From Piliocolobus tephrosceles (Eukaryota > Chordata > Mammalia > Primates > Cercopithecidae): DNA of 64,000 nucleotides. Of the stretch, positions 34,525-46,862 are shown in pieces (position 1 is the stretch's first letter; each line of letters begins with the position of its first letter). The DNA lies in NCBI RefSeq assembly GCF_002776525.5, contig NC_045436.1, positions 46,593,552 through 46,657,551 on the forward strand, in the 5' to 3' direction. The notes under the pieces are model-generated. The model saw only the letters and a list, made by a program, of their open reading frames with translations, did no database searches and was not told the DNA's origin. The translations under genes were made by a program, and so were the position numbers.

Positions 34525-37117
34525 CTTTTGCTTTCATTGACTGTTTGTATTGTCAGCTGAGTTAGAATTTTTCCAAGTAGAACATATATACTAGCAATGA
34601 TCACTAAGAAATATGTTGCTTGTGTCAGTTTTATAATTGTAATATCTTTCAATCCAGAGCAAAAGTAAAATAATTAAATATGACAAAATAGTAACAAAAT
34701 TTCACATAATTTAAGTGGTATTGTAGTAGTAAGAGTGAGCTATAATAATTAAAATAATGGAAAGTACATTGCAATGATATAAAGGCTTATAGTTGAAATA
34801 TAATTAAAGGGAATGAACATTTTGTCTTCACATCAGGTTGGCAGAGATAAGCTTTCCATATCATTTTAAGTTATTAATATTAAAGTCAATATTATTTCAA
34901 AGAACCTTAAATCAAGAAAGCTTGCAGTAAGAAGAAATAAGAGTCAGAATACAGTTCTTCAAAACTTGAGCTGGAAAATAATTTGTCCCCAAATATCTCC
35001 TTGTGATGAATGTAACTTCAATGACATGGCAAGAATATCTGAATGCTAATTAATATACTGGTTGTTAAGATACTTTATCCTCATAATAACAGAAATTGAG
35101 CTTACATGTTTTAAAACAATGAAAGGTTTTGAAATAGCGTAATCTTTTAAATTACAGAGAGGGGTTTCACAGAGCAAGTGGCATAGAGAATACTGGGTTC
35201 TAGCAAATACCTCATATAGGATAATGAGTACAAATATAGATATAAAATATTGGCTTAAGTACATGTATATTGTGGTGGGAACATTAAGCATTCCTGTATT
35301 CATATTAATTTATCATGAATTATGAGAAAAAATAAAACTGATGACAATTTGTGCTCTTTGAAGTAGCAAAGGACTTAGAATTTGAAGCAGCATGAGAAAT
35401 CTGTTTGAATTTGGTTGTTATTAATATAGGCAGGTAATTTTGTATAAGATTATTAAGGGTAAGGGAATAAGGTCATTTCATTTCACAAAGGAATGTCATA
35501 CATGACTATTGGAGTCCCACTGCTGAATGCTACTCCTGGGAAGTAAGTACTGGTTAGATTCTAAAAGAAATTACATTGGTTTGATATAACAACCTCTAGC
35601 TACTACACACAGTTATAGGATATTTCTTTCTTTCTTGGTTTTCCACAGTAATCTATTTATTATAATTATACTTTGCAAGGAGTGATATTGCAGGGAGTAA
35701 CACTTTTTTCTGATTGTTAATGAATTTTGGATGCTTTCTCATTTGTAAGTGTAATGCCAGTGTAAAAATTCTATTTGTTCATTCATTATAAGAAATATCA
35801 GGTCACTGAAAATACTAAGTTATTCTCATTCAAATTTATAAAGTGTTTTCAGTACTTTTCTGCTTGGAACAGAAGATACATTTACTTTGTGGAGTTCATG
35901 GTATTTTGCACTCTGGTGATCTGTTCTGTACCCAATTCACCAAATGGAAGCAAAGATACATCGTATCAGACAATATTATGCCCCACTTTGTTTCTGTATT
36001 TGTTGATTTAGCTAAGACTACCCAAATATCTCATTTTCTTTTCTTTATTGTTGATTTGCATTGGCTGAATGTTTCAGTGTTTTTTCCCCTGTAATAACAG
36101 TCACATCTTTTTCCTGTTTGCTACATGATAGTCCCAGTTAGTATGTGTTTGCTAGCTTGATTTCTTGTTTCTGGACTAATTATTTTACAAAGCACACTGG
36201 TAAATAGAACAAACTGTTAGTCTAAACATTTATAGGTTCTATTACCTTCTCTTTCTATTTCACCAATGACAAACACAACATTTACACATCAACAACAACA
36301 ACAAAAGTCTACTAGAAGCTGTCAAATTATATTGCATATTTTCATGCTTGAAGCATTTCAAACTATCTTTATGTTAGCTCTTTATTCTTTGTAGTGAAAA
36401 CTCATGGGATTACTTGCTCCACAATTCATTTTGGCATATTCATGACTCCTCTAAACTCAGTCTTTATGGTTATAGTGATAACAGTCATGTTAGTACAACA
36501 GCAGTGGCCTCTTGAAAGCTGCTCTAAGAATTTGAAATTAAGTTGTTAAGTTTTGGTCTTTTTCTGGCCTTTTGAATTTTGAATTATGAACTCTAGAGTT
36601 GTTGTTGGCCATTTTTCTACTATATGAATTAGACAAGAAGAGAAAGCCTTACTGCAAGGATGGAAAGAGGTTGGAGCTGACTTTTACTAATACACAGTGG
36701 TAAAAGATGGAGGAAGAGTCACGAAGGCATTTGAACTCCACTGGTCCAGGAGTCCAGCTGCATCTATATTTTTGAAATTCTCTATATTCTCTATAAATAT
36801 CCCTTTAAGAAATCTATGCTACCATGGTTTGGGTTTTGTTACTTGTTAATAAAAGAGTTCTAACAATTACATTTCTGAAAACCCAAGATATTTTGCATTA
36901 ATATTGTGTGTACTTTTCTATGTCATAATATAACAAAACAAAAACTAAAAACGTTGATACCTCTCTTCTATCTTTCAATAACGAAAAATTTTCTGGATTT
37001 TGGTCCTTCTTAGATAATATCAGACAGTAGATCAAACCCCTAGAATTTGATAACTGGGTGTCATCTAGGTGATGACCTATCAATGTTTTTCTTATATTTA
37101 TCAAAGATAACCCTTTT
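34525..37117. other. Unassigned single-copy-looking DNA
   Basis: 2.6 kb of AT-rich sequence without exon, RNA gene or repeat that I can name. The short plus-strand frames near 35775-36094 overlap each other in two phases and lack features. Confidence 0.5.
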
Positions 37118-37437
37118 TTGGCCAGGCACAGTGCCTCACATGTGTAATCTCAGACCTTTAAGAGGCTGAGGTGGGAGGATTGTTTGAGGCCAGGAGTTCA
37201 AGACCATCCTGGACAACTTAGTAAGACTGCATCTGTAAAAAATTAAAAAATAAAAAAGTTAGCCAGGCATAGTGGTACACACTTGTAGTCCTAGCTACCT
37301 GGGAGGCTGAGGCAGGAGGATTGCTAAGCTCAGGAGGTCAAGGCTATAGTGAGCTATGGTGTTACCACTGTACTCTAGCCTGGATGACAGAGGGAGACCT
37401 CATCTCTATAAAACAAAACAAAACAAAACAAAAACGA
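37118..37437 (+). mobile_element. AluJ-like element, plus strand
   Basis: GGCCAGGCACAGTGCCTCAC, TTTAAGAGGCTGAGGTGGGA, GGATTGTTTGAGGCCAGGAG, GCCAGGCATAGTGGTACAC and GTGAGCTATGGTGTTACCAC, then an (AAAAC)n-type tail at about 37411-37436. High divergence and the TGTTTGAGGCCAGG word indicate AluJ. The flanks AAGATAACCCTTTTT and AAGAAAATCCTTTTC may be a decayed target duplication. Confidence 0.92.
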
Positions 37438-37564
37438 AGAAAATCCTTTTCTATTGTATAGTAAGCAGCATATATCATTTATTTCTGAAAGACAATATTC
37501 ATATAGGATTGTATTTTTGTTTTCAAAAATATTTGGCTATTTATTATCAAAAGAAAAGAGTAGC

Positions 37565-37705
37565 TTTATTGCTTAGTGTGTGTGTCTACACATATATACA
37601 CACGCATCATTTATATATGTGTGTATATATCTATATAAAAAGTGCATGTATCTGTGTAAATATATATTTATATGTAGTACATATATATAAATTTATGTAG
37701 ATATA
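37565..37705. repeat. Alternating TA/TG low-complexity tract
   Basis: Mixed GTGTGT, ACACAT and TATATA runs with imperfect spacing. It gives a spurious plus-strand open frame. AT-rich and likely length-variable. Confidence 0.8.
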
Positions 37706-37985
37706 ATAAAATGTTGTGACTATAAAACTGACATTTGTTACATTTATTTAATTTTCTGCATTTACCCTCATAAGGTAAATACTCAAATAGTCTTAATTCA
37801 GATTAAAAAGCACATATAAATTAAATGTAGCAAAATATTTTAATTGTATTGTGATCCTCTCTTTACAAGTCATGGAAATTTAGGCAGCCTTATTAATTAT
37901 TTTCCTCTGCTTTTTATTAAGTAGAATTATAATTTAAACAGCTACATTAAAATACTTTTCCAAAGATTTTCAGGAAATGTAAGCC

Positions 37986-39900
37986 TTACTGGATTTGTAA
38001 TTAAAAGGAAGATTCTGGGTGACACCACCAAAATGGCAAATTAGGAAGCCCCCGAACCTCCTTCCACTACAGAGGCAATGATTCAACAACAGGGACACTG
38101 ATGAACCAACTTGTGAGAAATCTAGAAACAAGTTAAGTAGCTCCTGCACTCCAGATGAGTGCAAAACCAGCTGTGTTAAATACAGTAGAAAAAAAATCTG
38201 TGGCACTCTCACATGGTTTGGATCTGTGTCCTTACCCATATCTCATGTTGAATTGTAATCCCCATGTTGGTGGTGGGGTCTGATGGCAGGTGATTGGATC
38301 ATGAGCGTGGTTTTCTCATGAAGGGCTTAGCACCATCCCCTTGGTGCTGTTCTTGTGATAGTGAATGAGTTCTTGTGAGATCCGGTTCTTTAAGTGTGTA
38401 GCACTTCTCCTCTAGCTCTCTCTCTTGTTCTTGCTCAGGCCATATGACTGTGCCTGCTCCTCCTTTGCCTTCTGCCATGATTGTAAGTTTCCTTAGGCTT
38501 CCTCAGAAGCCAATCAGATTCCAGTATTATGCTTCCTGTACAGCCTGCAGAACTGTGAGACAATTGAATCATTTTTCTTTATAAATTACAGATATTTCTT
38601 TATAGCAATGCAAGAATGAATTAACACATACTCATTGGCCATAGTTCATCACAGTGTGGCACAATTAGGAGAAAAGCATCCATTTCCTGGCTTCTTTCTG
38701 AGGAGGGAAAAAGAAGACTACAACATACTTTCAAGGTTTAGACATTTTAGGTGGCTACCCATAGGACTGGTTTCTGTCTTGACTGAATCTAAATGCTGAC
38801 AAGAAAGAGCATCAGACTAAGGCTTCTGAGAACTAAGGCAATGGTTTGCACTACTGTACACTCACTTGCCATAATTCTTCACTCCACTTAGCATGAAATG
38901 AGCTGGAGAAAATTCCACTGCCTGCCTGCTTTCAGAACAACAACAACAAAATAAGAATGCTTCCAATGTTCTGACTTTTCAGGAGACTTCCTGAAGTACT
39001 AGTTTGTGTCTCACCTACCTCTAGAGTACTGAGGGAACCTGACATAGTCTAGAAGCCTACAGGCTTCTAAGACCAAAAGAAGACTGGACAGCTTGTAGCA
39101 GGTTAGAGAACTTACAAAACCACACACAGACACCAGAATGAGCAAGACATTATAAGCTTCTGGAAAAAGAAACTGGCCAATCCTTCCAATTGGGAATTCA
39201 CATGCAGAAATCCAGAGAAGATACTTACACAGATAAGGTTTGAGAAGCTTTCAGAATCTCTAGCCAGGATGACTGGAAAAAGTCCTTCTTTGTACAAAAG
39301 CAACCCACAAACACTGAAAAAGTGGCTGTTTTTTTCAGATACACAGATCCCAACTCAAAGTTACAAAGCACACAAAGAAATAGGGAAATGTGGTCTAATC
39401 AAAAAGCAACACAAATCTCTAGAAAGTCACCTGAAAGAAATGGAGGTATATATGTATTACCTGACCAATAATTCAAAATAGCATGTTAAAGTTGCTCAAT
39501 GAGACCAGTAAAATGAGGCATAAACAAAATGAGAGTATCAACATAGAGATGGAAAATATAGAAAAGAGCCAAGCAGAAATCTTACAGCCAAATAATGTAA
39601 TAACTGCACTAAAAAATGAGCTAGAGAGGATCAACAACAGACTTGATTGAGCAGAAGAAAGAATCACCTATCTTGAAGGCAGATCATTTGTAAGTATTTA
39701 GTCAGAGGAGGAAAAAGAAAAAAGGAATAAAAAGAAAAAGAGTAAGGAAAGCCTAAGGTACCTATGAGATGAACATTAAATAGACCTATATATATTATTG
39801 GTGTTAAGAAAAAGAAGAGAGAGAGAAAAAGTAAAAAAACTTATTTGAAGAAATAATGACTAAAAACCTTTCAAATATGGGGATGAAGATATGAAGATGG
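37986..39900 (+). mobile_element. 5' half of an old L1 (L1M-type leader and ORF1), split by an LTR
   Basis: The leader starts with CACCACCAAAATGGCAAATT, a motif typical of L1 5' starts. Then come AAGCATCCATTTCCTGGCTT and similar leader words, and ORF1-type sequence from about 39270: CAAAATGAGAGTATCAACAT, GAGAGGATCAACAACAGACT, TTGAGCAGAAGAAAGAATCA and TAATGACTAAAAACCTTTC. The piece ends before ORF2. The ORF1 frame is closed by stops, with a longest piece of 70 codons at 39269-39481. Confidence 0.7.
38209..38630 (+). mobile_element. MST-type LTR inside old L1 leader
   Basis: CACATGGTTTGGATCTGTGT, CTCATGTTGAATTGTAATCC, GTGATTGGATCATGAGCGTG, GAGTTCTTGTGAGATCCGGT, TCTGCCATGATTGTAAGTTT, CAGAACTGTGAGACAATTGA and TTTCTTTATAGCAATGCAAG. 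About 420 bp in MST order, with L1 leader on both sides. Confidence 0.88.
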
Positions 39901-40965
39901 ACGTCTAGGCACTCCTGATCTCTGTAACTGGTTCTCTTGGACTCTCTCCTTCATTAGACTGAAGTGAGGAAATGGAGGGGGAAACCCATTACATTCTTCT
40001 CTCTCGGCTGACAGCTTACACCTCAGTGCAGTTCTGTAGAACATTAACTTGCTTTAGCATTGCTTTCTTTTAAAATAAGCTGGACGTGGGTAAATGGGGG
40101 TGAAGGGATCAGGTCTGATTCTGATTTCTTTTAATAAACCCCACAGTGGATATTTGGCAGGTCCTTGGTATTCTCTTTAAAGCAAAGTTTCTTTGAACAT
40201 TTATCCCAAATTCCCAGACCACAGAAATGTCTAATTCAAAATCCTATTTCCTAAATTTTTTATTTTTTCTTTATTTCTTAAAATACTTATTTTCTTAGAA
40301 AAATTATATGTCATCTTGGCTTTTCGCTTCATAATCATTTTATGGAGTTATTTAGTGGGCGTAGTATATTTTTGTTTCAGCTCTTCACAATTGGCTCCTA
40401 ATAGTCACGACATAAGGAACTTAAAATTTTGCTGAGGTAAGAATTTGGACTGAACAAACCTGGGTCTGGGTCCAAAGCCGCTTTTATCTCATTGTGGCTT
40501 TGTTGTTCTCTACTTGTCAACAGTAACTCTGTAAGTGATGAAATGTGTGTTTCTTTGAGCAGAATGGCCATTAAGTGAGAGAAAACTTTAGCACAGTCTG
40601 AAAAGGCAGCAAAATTGTTGGGCAAGAATGTGCTGGAATCACAGGGCTTTTTACTGAGGTATGATTTAGAGGAAAGCTGAGCTAATAGCTCAGTATTTAT
40701 CGTTCTGGAGAATAATGAATGCCTCACAATATAACCAGAACAAAAGTCAATGCACTAACTATGCTATATCATATATATGTTTATTTTTAAACTCTCTTTT
40801 ATGTTTGTTGTTACAGTCTCTTATAGTTATATTTGTGTGTGCATGCTTTCTTTTTTATTTCTTAGTATTATTTTTCAGGGGTATACATAACTTTCCTAGG
40901 AATCAGCTCTCAGTTTACTGATTTACCAATTTCTGCATTTTTCATCAAATTCTTCCAGACGTTTG
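39901..40965. other. Unassigned DNA with one orphan open frame
   Basis: No repeat was recognised. A minus-strand open frame of 109 codons (40398-40727) has a more protein-like composition than most chance frames here. However, it has no recognisable domain, no splice or promoter evidence and no neighbours that would support it. Treated as chance or as an unrecognised old element. Confidence 0.4.
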
Positions 40966-41290
40966 CTTGTTTTGCTCACTTCTGTCTTTCAAATCGCTTT
41001 TCAAAAGTCACCTGTTCAGATAAACCCCTGTGACTATTTTATCTAAAATAGCTATTTTCTCCTATCCTATTTCTATCTCTGACTCCTTATCCTACTATGT
41101 TTCTTTATAGCATTGATCTCTATATAATTGTTATATAAGAACTTGTTTACTTTTTACTTATGTTTACTTATTTACTGATTTACTGCTTACTAAAATGTAA
41201 GTTCCCTATATCCTCAGTGCCTAAACCAATATCTGGAACCTTATAGGCTTTGTCAAAATATTTGCTGAATAAATTGTTGAATAAAGAGTA
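40966..41290 (+). mobile_element. L2 LINE 3' end
   Basis: Plus-strand L2 tail words: CCTGTGACTATTTTATCTAA, AATAGCTATTTTCTCC, CTATGTTTCTTTATAGCATT, TACTAAAATGTAAGTTCCCT, TCAGTGCCTAAACCAATATC and ATTTGCTGAATAAATTGTTG. These correspond to the usual L2 order ending in CTGGCACATAGTAGG-CAATAAATATTTGTTGAATG. Strongly diverged. Confidence 0.75.
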
Positions 41291-41399
41291 AATGATTTTA
41301 CTCATCCTGTTTTTTAAAATGTTTTCCCCTTAACCATTTGGAGTTGGATTATGAGTTCATTTACTTCCATTTTTATTTAATAACCAGACATTTAATTTA

Positions 41400-42350
41400 A
41401 AAAATATTTTATGATTGCAGTTTTTATTTTTCTGTTCATCCTAGAGTTATTGAGCAAGGCAGTTTTACATTTACAAGCGATATGGGAGTTTTTGTTTAAA
41501 ATTGTTGTTGTTGATTACCAGTTTTCATTTTCAGTCAGAGAATGTGAGCTGTAAAATATATTGTTTCTTGGCATTTATTGAGATTATATTCATGAACAAC
41601 TGCATAATAATATTTTCAAAATGTTCTCTGTAAAGTTTACTTTGTCTAATAAAAAACCTTATTAATTTTACTACTGAAATCCTTGTAAGACCTTGGTCAG
41701 TCTTTGTTCTGTAAAAGAGAGTTTTAAATTCTCACAACAAAAATAATTTTTCTATCAGTGTTAGCTTTCTACTGCCAGCAAATAAGTTCATGACTGATTT
41801 ATCTTCATTGTAATTTAAATTGCTTATCAACAAAAAAGACTATGTTTTTAATAGTTTACTAAATTCAATTTAACTTTGTTTGAAATTAATATTACTAATT
41901 GCTTTCCTTTCGTCTGATTTTCCCTAGTAAATCTTTCTGTTTCCTTTTGTTTTTAGCATTTGGGTGTCCTTGTGTTACATGTGAGTTTTGAAGAGGAATA
42001 TTGTTAAATTTTCTTTTAATAGGAGAGTTCAGTTATTTTATTTTTTGTCCAAACTCTTTTGAGTGAGCTTATTTCTTTCATCTTTCTTTTTTTTATTTAA
42101 AATGTTTCTTTGCTGTTACATTTCTTTCTCTGCTTCTCCTTTCACTTTTTTTAGTGATTGAATGATAAACATCTTGTTTTATCTTCTTCGAATGGAAATT
42201 ACTTTGATCTTAAAACTAAACTTTTTCTAGCTTAATATATTTAAAAATAAGAATTTTTGAGTCTAAATAAAATGAATATTTTGGCATATATTTTTTCATT
42301 ACCTTTTCTTGATTCTCCAAAGTAATCTAGATTTCTGAATGTTAATTATT
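41400..42350 (-). mobile_element. Old L1M ORF2 fragment (EN-RT linker), minus strand
   Basis: Antisense words keep L1 order: CAGTCAGAGAATGTGAGCTG, GCATTTATTGAGATTATATT, AAAATGTTCTCTGTAAAG, AAATTAATATTACTAATTGC, CTTTCGTCTGATTTTCCCTA and TTTTAATAGGAGAGTTCAG. Each is a diverged version of the L1M antisense linker text. There is no usable frame. Confidence 0.6.
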
Positions 42351-42529
42351 ATTTTTATTTCATTATAGATTTCAACTTTGTTTCTTTTTCATGCTTCAGT
42401 TTTGCTTTTAATTTGGGCATATATTAAAATTTAATTTTAATATATGGCAAAGACAGTAGTTAGCAAATTGGACATCATATTTGTTATTCTCAGCTCTTTA
42501 AAATAAATGCCTCTCCTTCACACATACAA

Positions 42530-42985
42530 ATACATTCCGAGTTTTAATTGGTCATGTGTCCACTCAATTAGAGACTGTAGTTTCTAATCTCCCTGCAGCT
42601 AGGTGAGATCATGTGACTAAGTGTTCCTCCACTGGATGTAAGCAAAGCAATGTGTGCAATTTCCAGATCAATTTTATGTAAAGAAATTGATTGTTTTTTA
42701 ACCCCTCTTTTTCACAATTTCCATGGCCTAGAATATGGACATGATTGTTCATGCAAGCCCTCACCATATTCATGAGGATAACACTCTAAGAGATGGCAGA
42801 GCAATTATATAGAAGGAATTGGGCTTTCCATATGACCTAATGGATTATCTGCCTCCCACCAGGGATTGGCTTCCTACCTCTAAACTCTTGTAGAAGAAAG
42901 TAAGCTGCAGTCTTGTTTTAGCCCCTGTATTTTTTTTGCAGCCTTTTGTTTTAGCTTCTTAACCTGTTCTCTAACTAATACATCA
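42530..42985 (+). mobile_element. Probable old MaLR (MLT1-like) LTR
   Basis: CTCCCTGCAGCTAGGTGAGA, TCATGTGACTAAGTGTTCC, GTAAGCAAAGCAATGTGTGC, AAGAGATGGCAGAGCAATTA, TAGAAGGAATTGGGCTTTCC, GTCTTGTTTTAGCCCCTGTA and TTCTCTAACTAATACATC occur in the order of an old MLT1-group LTR. Divergence is high and the borders are uncertain. Confidence 0.45.
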
Positions 42986-45900
42986 TATTTGCAGATATTT
43001 AATATTTTTAATTGCTTGACATAGTCCTTTTATACTTCTAGTTTCTCATTGGTACTTTTGGTTTTGCTCTCAATATTCTGATAACAAATTTTGTTTAAGT
43101 TTTCAGGTAGATATACTTGGGGAGTTGTATTTCCTGAACCATTTGGCCATGTTATCTTGTCTGGGTATAAAATAAGTACCACATCTTTTATCTCCCCAAT
43201 TCTGAATACAATTCTGGTATTCTGGGTTGAATAAGACAGGCCTGACTTTTTTCGATTCTCCAAAACTATTTTTGTTGTCTTTCTGAATTTTTACAAAATC
43301 TTATGTCAGACTTTTAAAAATATATACAGTTTATATTTAATTTAGCCTACTTTATATTAATTTTGTCTAGAATTTGGTAACCCTTTTTGATATATCAATG
43401 TCTATGCTTTAATTTTTTTCACTTAGGACATTATATTTTTTCTTTCTAATATCTCTTTGATGATTGCTTCTCTATTCTTATTTCTTTCTCAGTGTGATTA
43501 TTCACGTGTTGAATTTTCTCTTTCACTCTATTTATGATTTTCTTAGAGAACTTCTCTAGGTTGTTAATAATTACATTGTTTGTAGTCTTAGTTCTGTCCT
43601 TTACACTTCCAATGCAGATTTTAATTATTCTATATTTTATTGTGCTTCTTTGGGATTTCTCTGTATTTTTACTTTTTTATGCCATATCAATTTTCATCTT
43701 ATATTTTATTTTTTACTTCACTGAGTCCATGATTATTTATATTTTATTAATATAATAAAACCAAAGAGAAAATAAGCTTTTATTTCACTTCTTGGATAAA
43801 TACTATTTAGAGATAGATATCTCTCTATATTTTCAGGACAATAGCTGTGTTATTTCTTACATATCACAGACAGTGTTTTTTTTATTTTAAAGTCCAGTTT
43901 TCCCCATTTCTGTATGATTTATCAAACTTGAACAAGAAGTTATTTTTCTGGTCCTGGTATTTGTCAAGTAATGTGATAGTTTAATTCTCTTTCAGTTTAT
44001 ATATTATCTATACCTTTATTGCTAGAATTCCCTTATGAACTCTTAAGTTTGTAACCAACTTTGTGAGCACAACCTCTAGCAAATTTCTGATATATAGCAG
44101 ACATTCATTTATGACGGCTTTATTATACAGAGTGAGAGTTTTTTTTCTCTCAGTTTTTGGTTCTTAAAGTGTGAAGAAATAAATTTATTTTTGGATATTT
44201 TGAAATTTGAATAATATGTTAGAGATAGTTCATTACCAGTACAATCTCTAGAGTGCCTGCTTCACTCTGCTCTTACTGAAGGCTGAACTTGCCATCAAGT
44301 CCTCTATGCACCACTACGTATCCTCTACTTAGTATTCAGCACTAGAAGTTGTTGTTTCCTTAATGAATGGATGTAGAGAGGTAAAGACAAATGTAATGAA
44401 ACAATCTGCATTATTAAGTACCTAAGTGATGTGTTATGACCTTTTCAATTCTTTCCCATAAAACTGAATTGCTATTTCAGAGATCTTGTCAATGATTAAA
44501 CCTTCGGAAAGCATAATTGGGGGTAGACGATTGATTAATAATTGTTTTTTTACAAGTTTCTATTGCTTTTATCATTTTTCTCTTTTTTCTTTTTCTTTTT
44601 CTTGGCAGATCAGAAAATATGTGTCAGTTTCAGTTAGTTAGCATCATTGTAACCTAAATGTTCTAATATTTCTCCTGAATTTTGTTTTAAGCCTTCTGTG
44701 CTTTAGGGAGACTAGTTCTTATTTATTGGAACAAAAAAAAAAAATGAATAGATTTGAAATTCAAGCTCAAAACCATGTAGAACTGTCATTGACTTTTCCT
44801 AAGGTGTTTAGTTGCCTGTGGGAAAGACTTATTTGGTTTGAAAATTATCTGAGTGTTCATGAAAATTCATAGTGGTCAATTTTGCATGTCACTCGGAGTA
44901 GTGGGACTGTTTCTTAGGCCTCCCCAGAAGTAAATAATGTGTGGAAGTGGTCACTTAGAGTTGTCTTTAAACAAATATTCCTACAATGGCAAAAATGCAT
45001 TCAAAGATTGTGGAAAATACAAATGTTTCTAACAGTTTAAGGCATAACCATTTTCTACCTCAAACTTTAAAATACTTCTGTCACAAACGTTTTCAGGCAT
45101 AACCTCTTAAAGGATTTATGGAAGGATTCCCAGGAACTGAGAGGGCATAATTATCCTGGCTTTGAATGTCACATCTAACCAGATTAACACATTTAGCCTT
45201 TGGTTTTAGGTCCTAGGCTATCACATTATGGGACTGGTTTTTTATTCTAGAAGGAAGTGGCCAAGCTGTATTTCCTGCTCTTGTTCTGGTTCACTACTCC
45301 TCATCTTTGTCTCTCAAATTCTTACAGCTCCTGGTCTCAATGTGCTGATTTATCTTAATCTTTGGCAACTGCATTATCTATAATCCCTGATTAAATACAT
45401 AGCTTTTGGCCTCTAATTCCAACTTTGTTATCAGTTTCTAGCCTTCTTCAGTACCTGACCTCTAACTTTTATCCAAGCCATACATTTGGTTGTCTGAATT
45501 TGGTTCTACTCTAAATTCTGTGATCTTCACTGCTGAAAGTCTTGAAATAACAAAACCATTGGCAAATTAATATTCAGCCTATCTGTGTGTTTATGTGTAT
45601 GAATGTGATTATACCACAATTTAACAAAATATTGATATTGCAGAATTTCCAAAACAGCATCCATAATATAACTGTCATTGAAATAAAAAAAAACTAACAA
45701 AACAAAACAATAGTACTTTTTGAACATGCACTCCTCTCTGTGACTTCCAAAAACTTAGTAAATTTTTTAAAGACATCAGCATTGCAGAGACAGAAGATTC
45801 TCCGTGTACAACTCTTTGGAATGCCTCAGGATCTAACCCAAGACCACATAGTTATACACTCTGCACCTCCTTCTTCAAGTCAGGGATTACTAAAGAATAT

Positions 45901-46562
45901 TTTGTGTTATATTATTAGCTCCCCACTACACACACACATTGCCTGAGAAGTAATAAAATTACCAAATTAAAAGTATTACTAAGTAGAAGAAAAAGAGATA
46001 GAAAGAAGAGGGTTGGTAGGTATTCTATTTATCCTTGGGAAACTAATGTATTCAAAAAATTATGTTCTTATCTTTATAGACCTATTCCACCTTTTAAAAT
46101 AAGGAAGTTAATTTAGCTTAGATGGTCTCTGGGGATTAATGACAGGGTTTTTTTTTTTTAAGATAACTTACTAATAATTCATATCCTCATAACATTTTTC
46201 ACCTCTATGAATGAATAATATGTAGAATCATATTGTTCTTGTACAATCTATTTCATTTTTGAAATGTTGATAATCTAGGGAGCAAATGAGTCATGAGGGT
46301 GCAGGTGTATGACATTTAAGAATTGGTGAACTTAATTTAGCACAGTCAGCATTTACTCCATAAGGGAAAAAAGCTAGAGTAGAGACCCCTAACACAGGCA
46401 GTAGTAATAGTGAGTAGAGGCTAGTGATGAGTCTATTATAAAGGGTAACCTACTGTGATTTTAATTTAAATATATCTTAGCATATTTATAAGGTGATTTT
46501 TAAAATGTTCTGTATTTTGCTTTAGATAAAATTTAAAATTTCCTTTCTTTGTGTATATTAAA
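42986..46562. other. Unassigned AT-rich DNA, possibly with decayed L1/HAL1 at its left
   Basis: 43000-43760 is T-rich with scattered resemblance to antisense L1/HAL1 ORF1 but no decisive word. 43760-46560 shows nothing that I can name. A short AAAAC-rich run lies near 45695-45710. Open frames are short and feature-free. Confidence 0.4.
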
Positions 46563-46862
46563 GTTTTTTTTTTTTTTTAATGCAGTTTTACTCTGTTGCC
46601 CAGGCTGGAGTGCAGTGGCACAATTGCAGCTCACTGCAACCTCCACCTTCCAAGTTCGAGTGATTCTTGTGTCTCAGCCTCTGGAGTAGCTGGGATTACA
46701 GGCATATGCCACAACGCCTGGCTAATTTTTGTACTTTTAGTAGAGACAGCGTTTCACTGTGTTGGCTAGGCTGGTCTCAAACTCCTGACCTCAAGTGATT
46801 CACCCACCTCAGCTTCCCAAAGTGCAGGGATTACAGGCGTGAGTCACCACACCAGGTCAGCC
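46563..46862 (-). mobile_element. Alu (AluS-like), minus strand
   Basis: Poly-T, TTACTCTGTTGCCCAGGCTG, GCAGCTCACTGCAACCTCCA, GGAGTAGCTGGGATTACAGG, TTTTTGTACTTTTAGTAGAG, CTCCTGACCTCAAGTGATTC and GAGTCACCACACCAGGTC. Complete dimer, moderately diverged. Confidence 0.94.
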
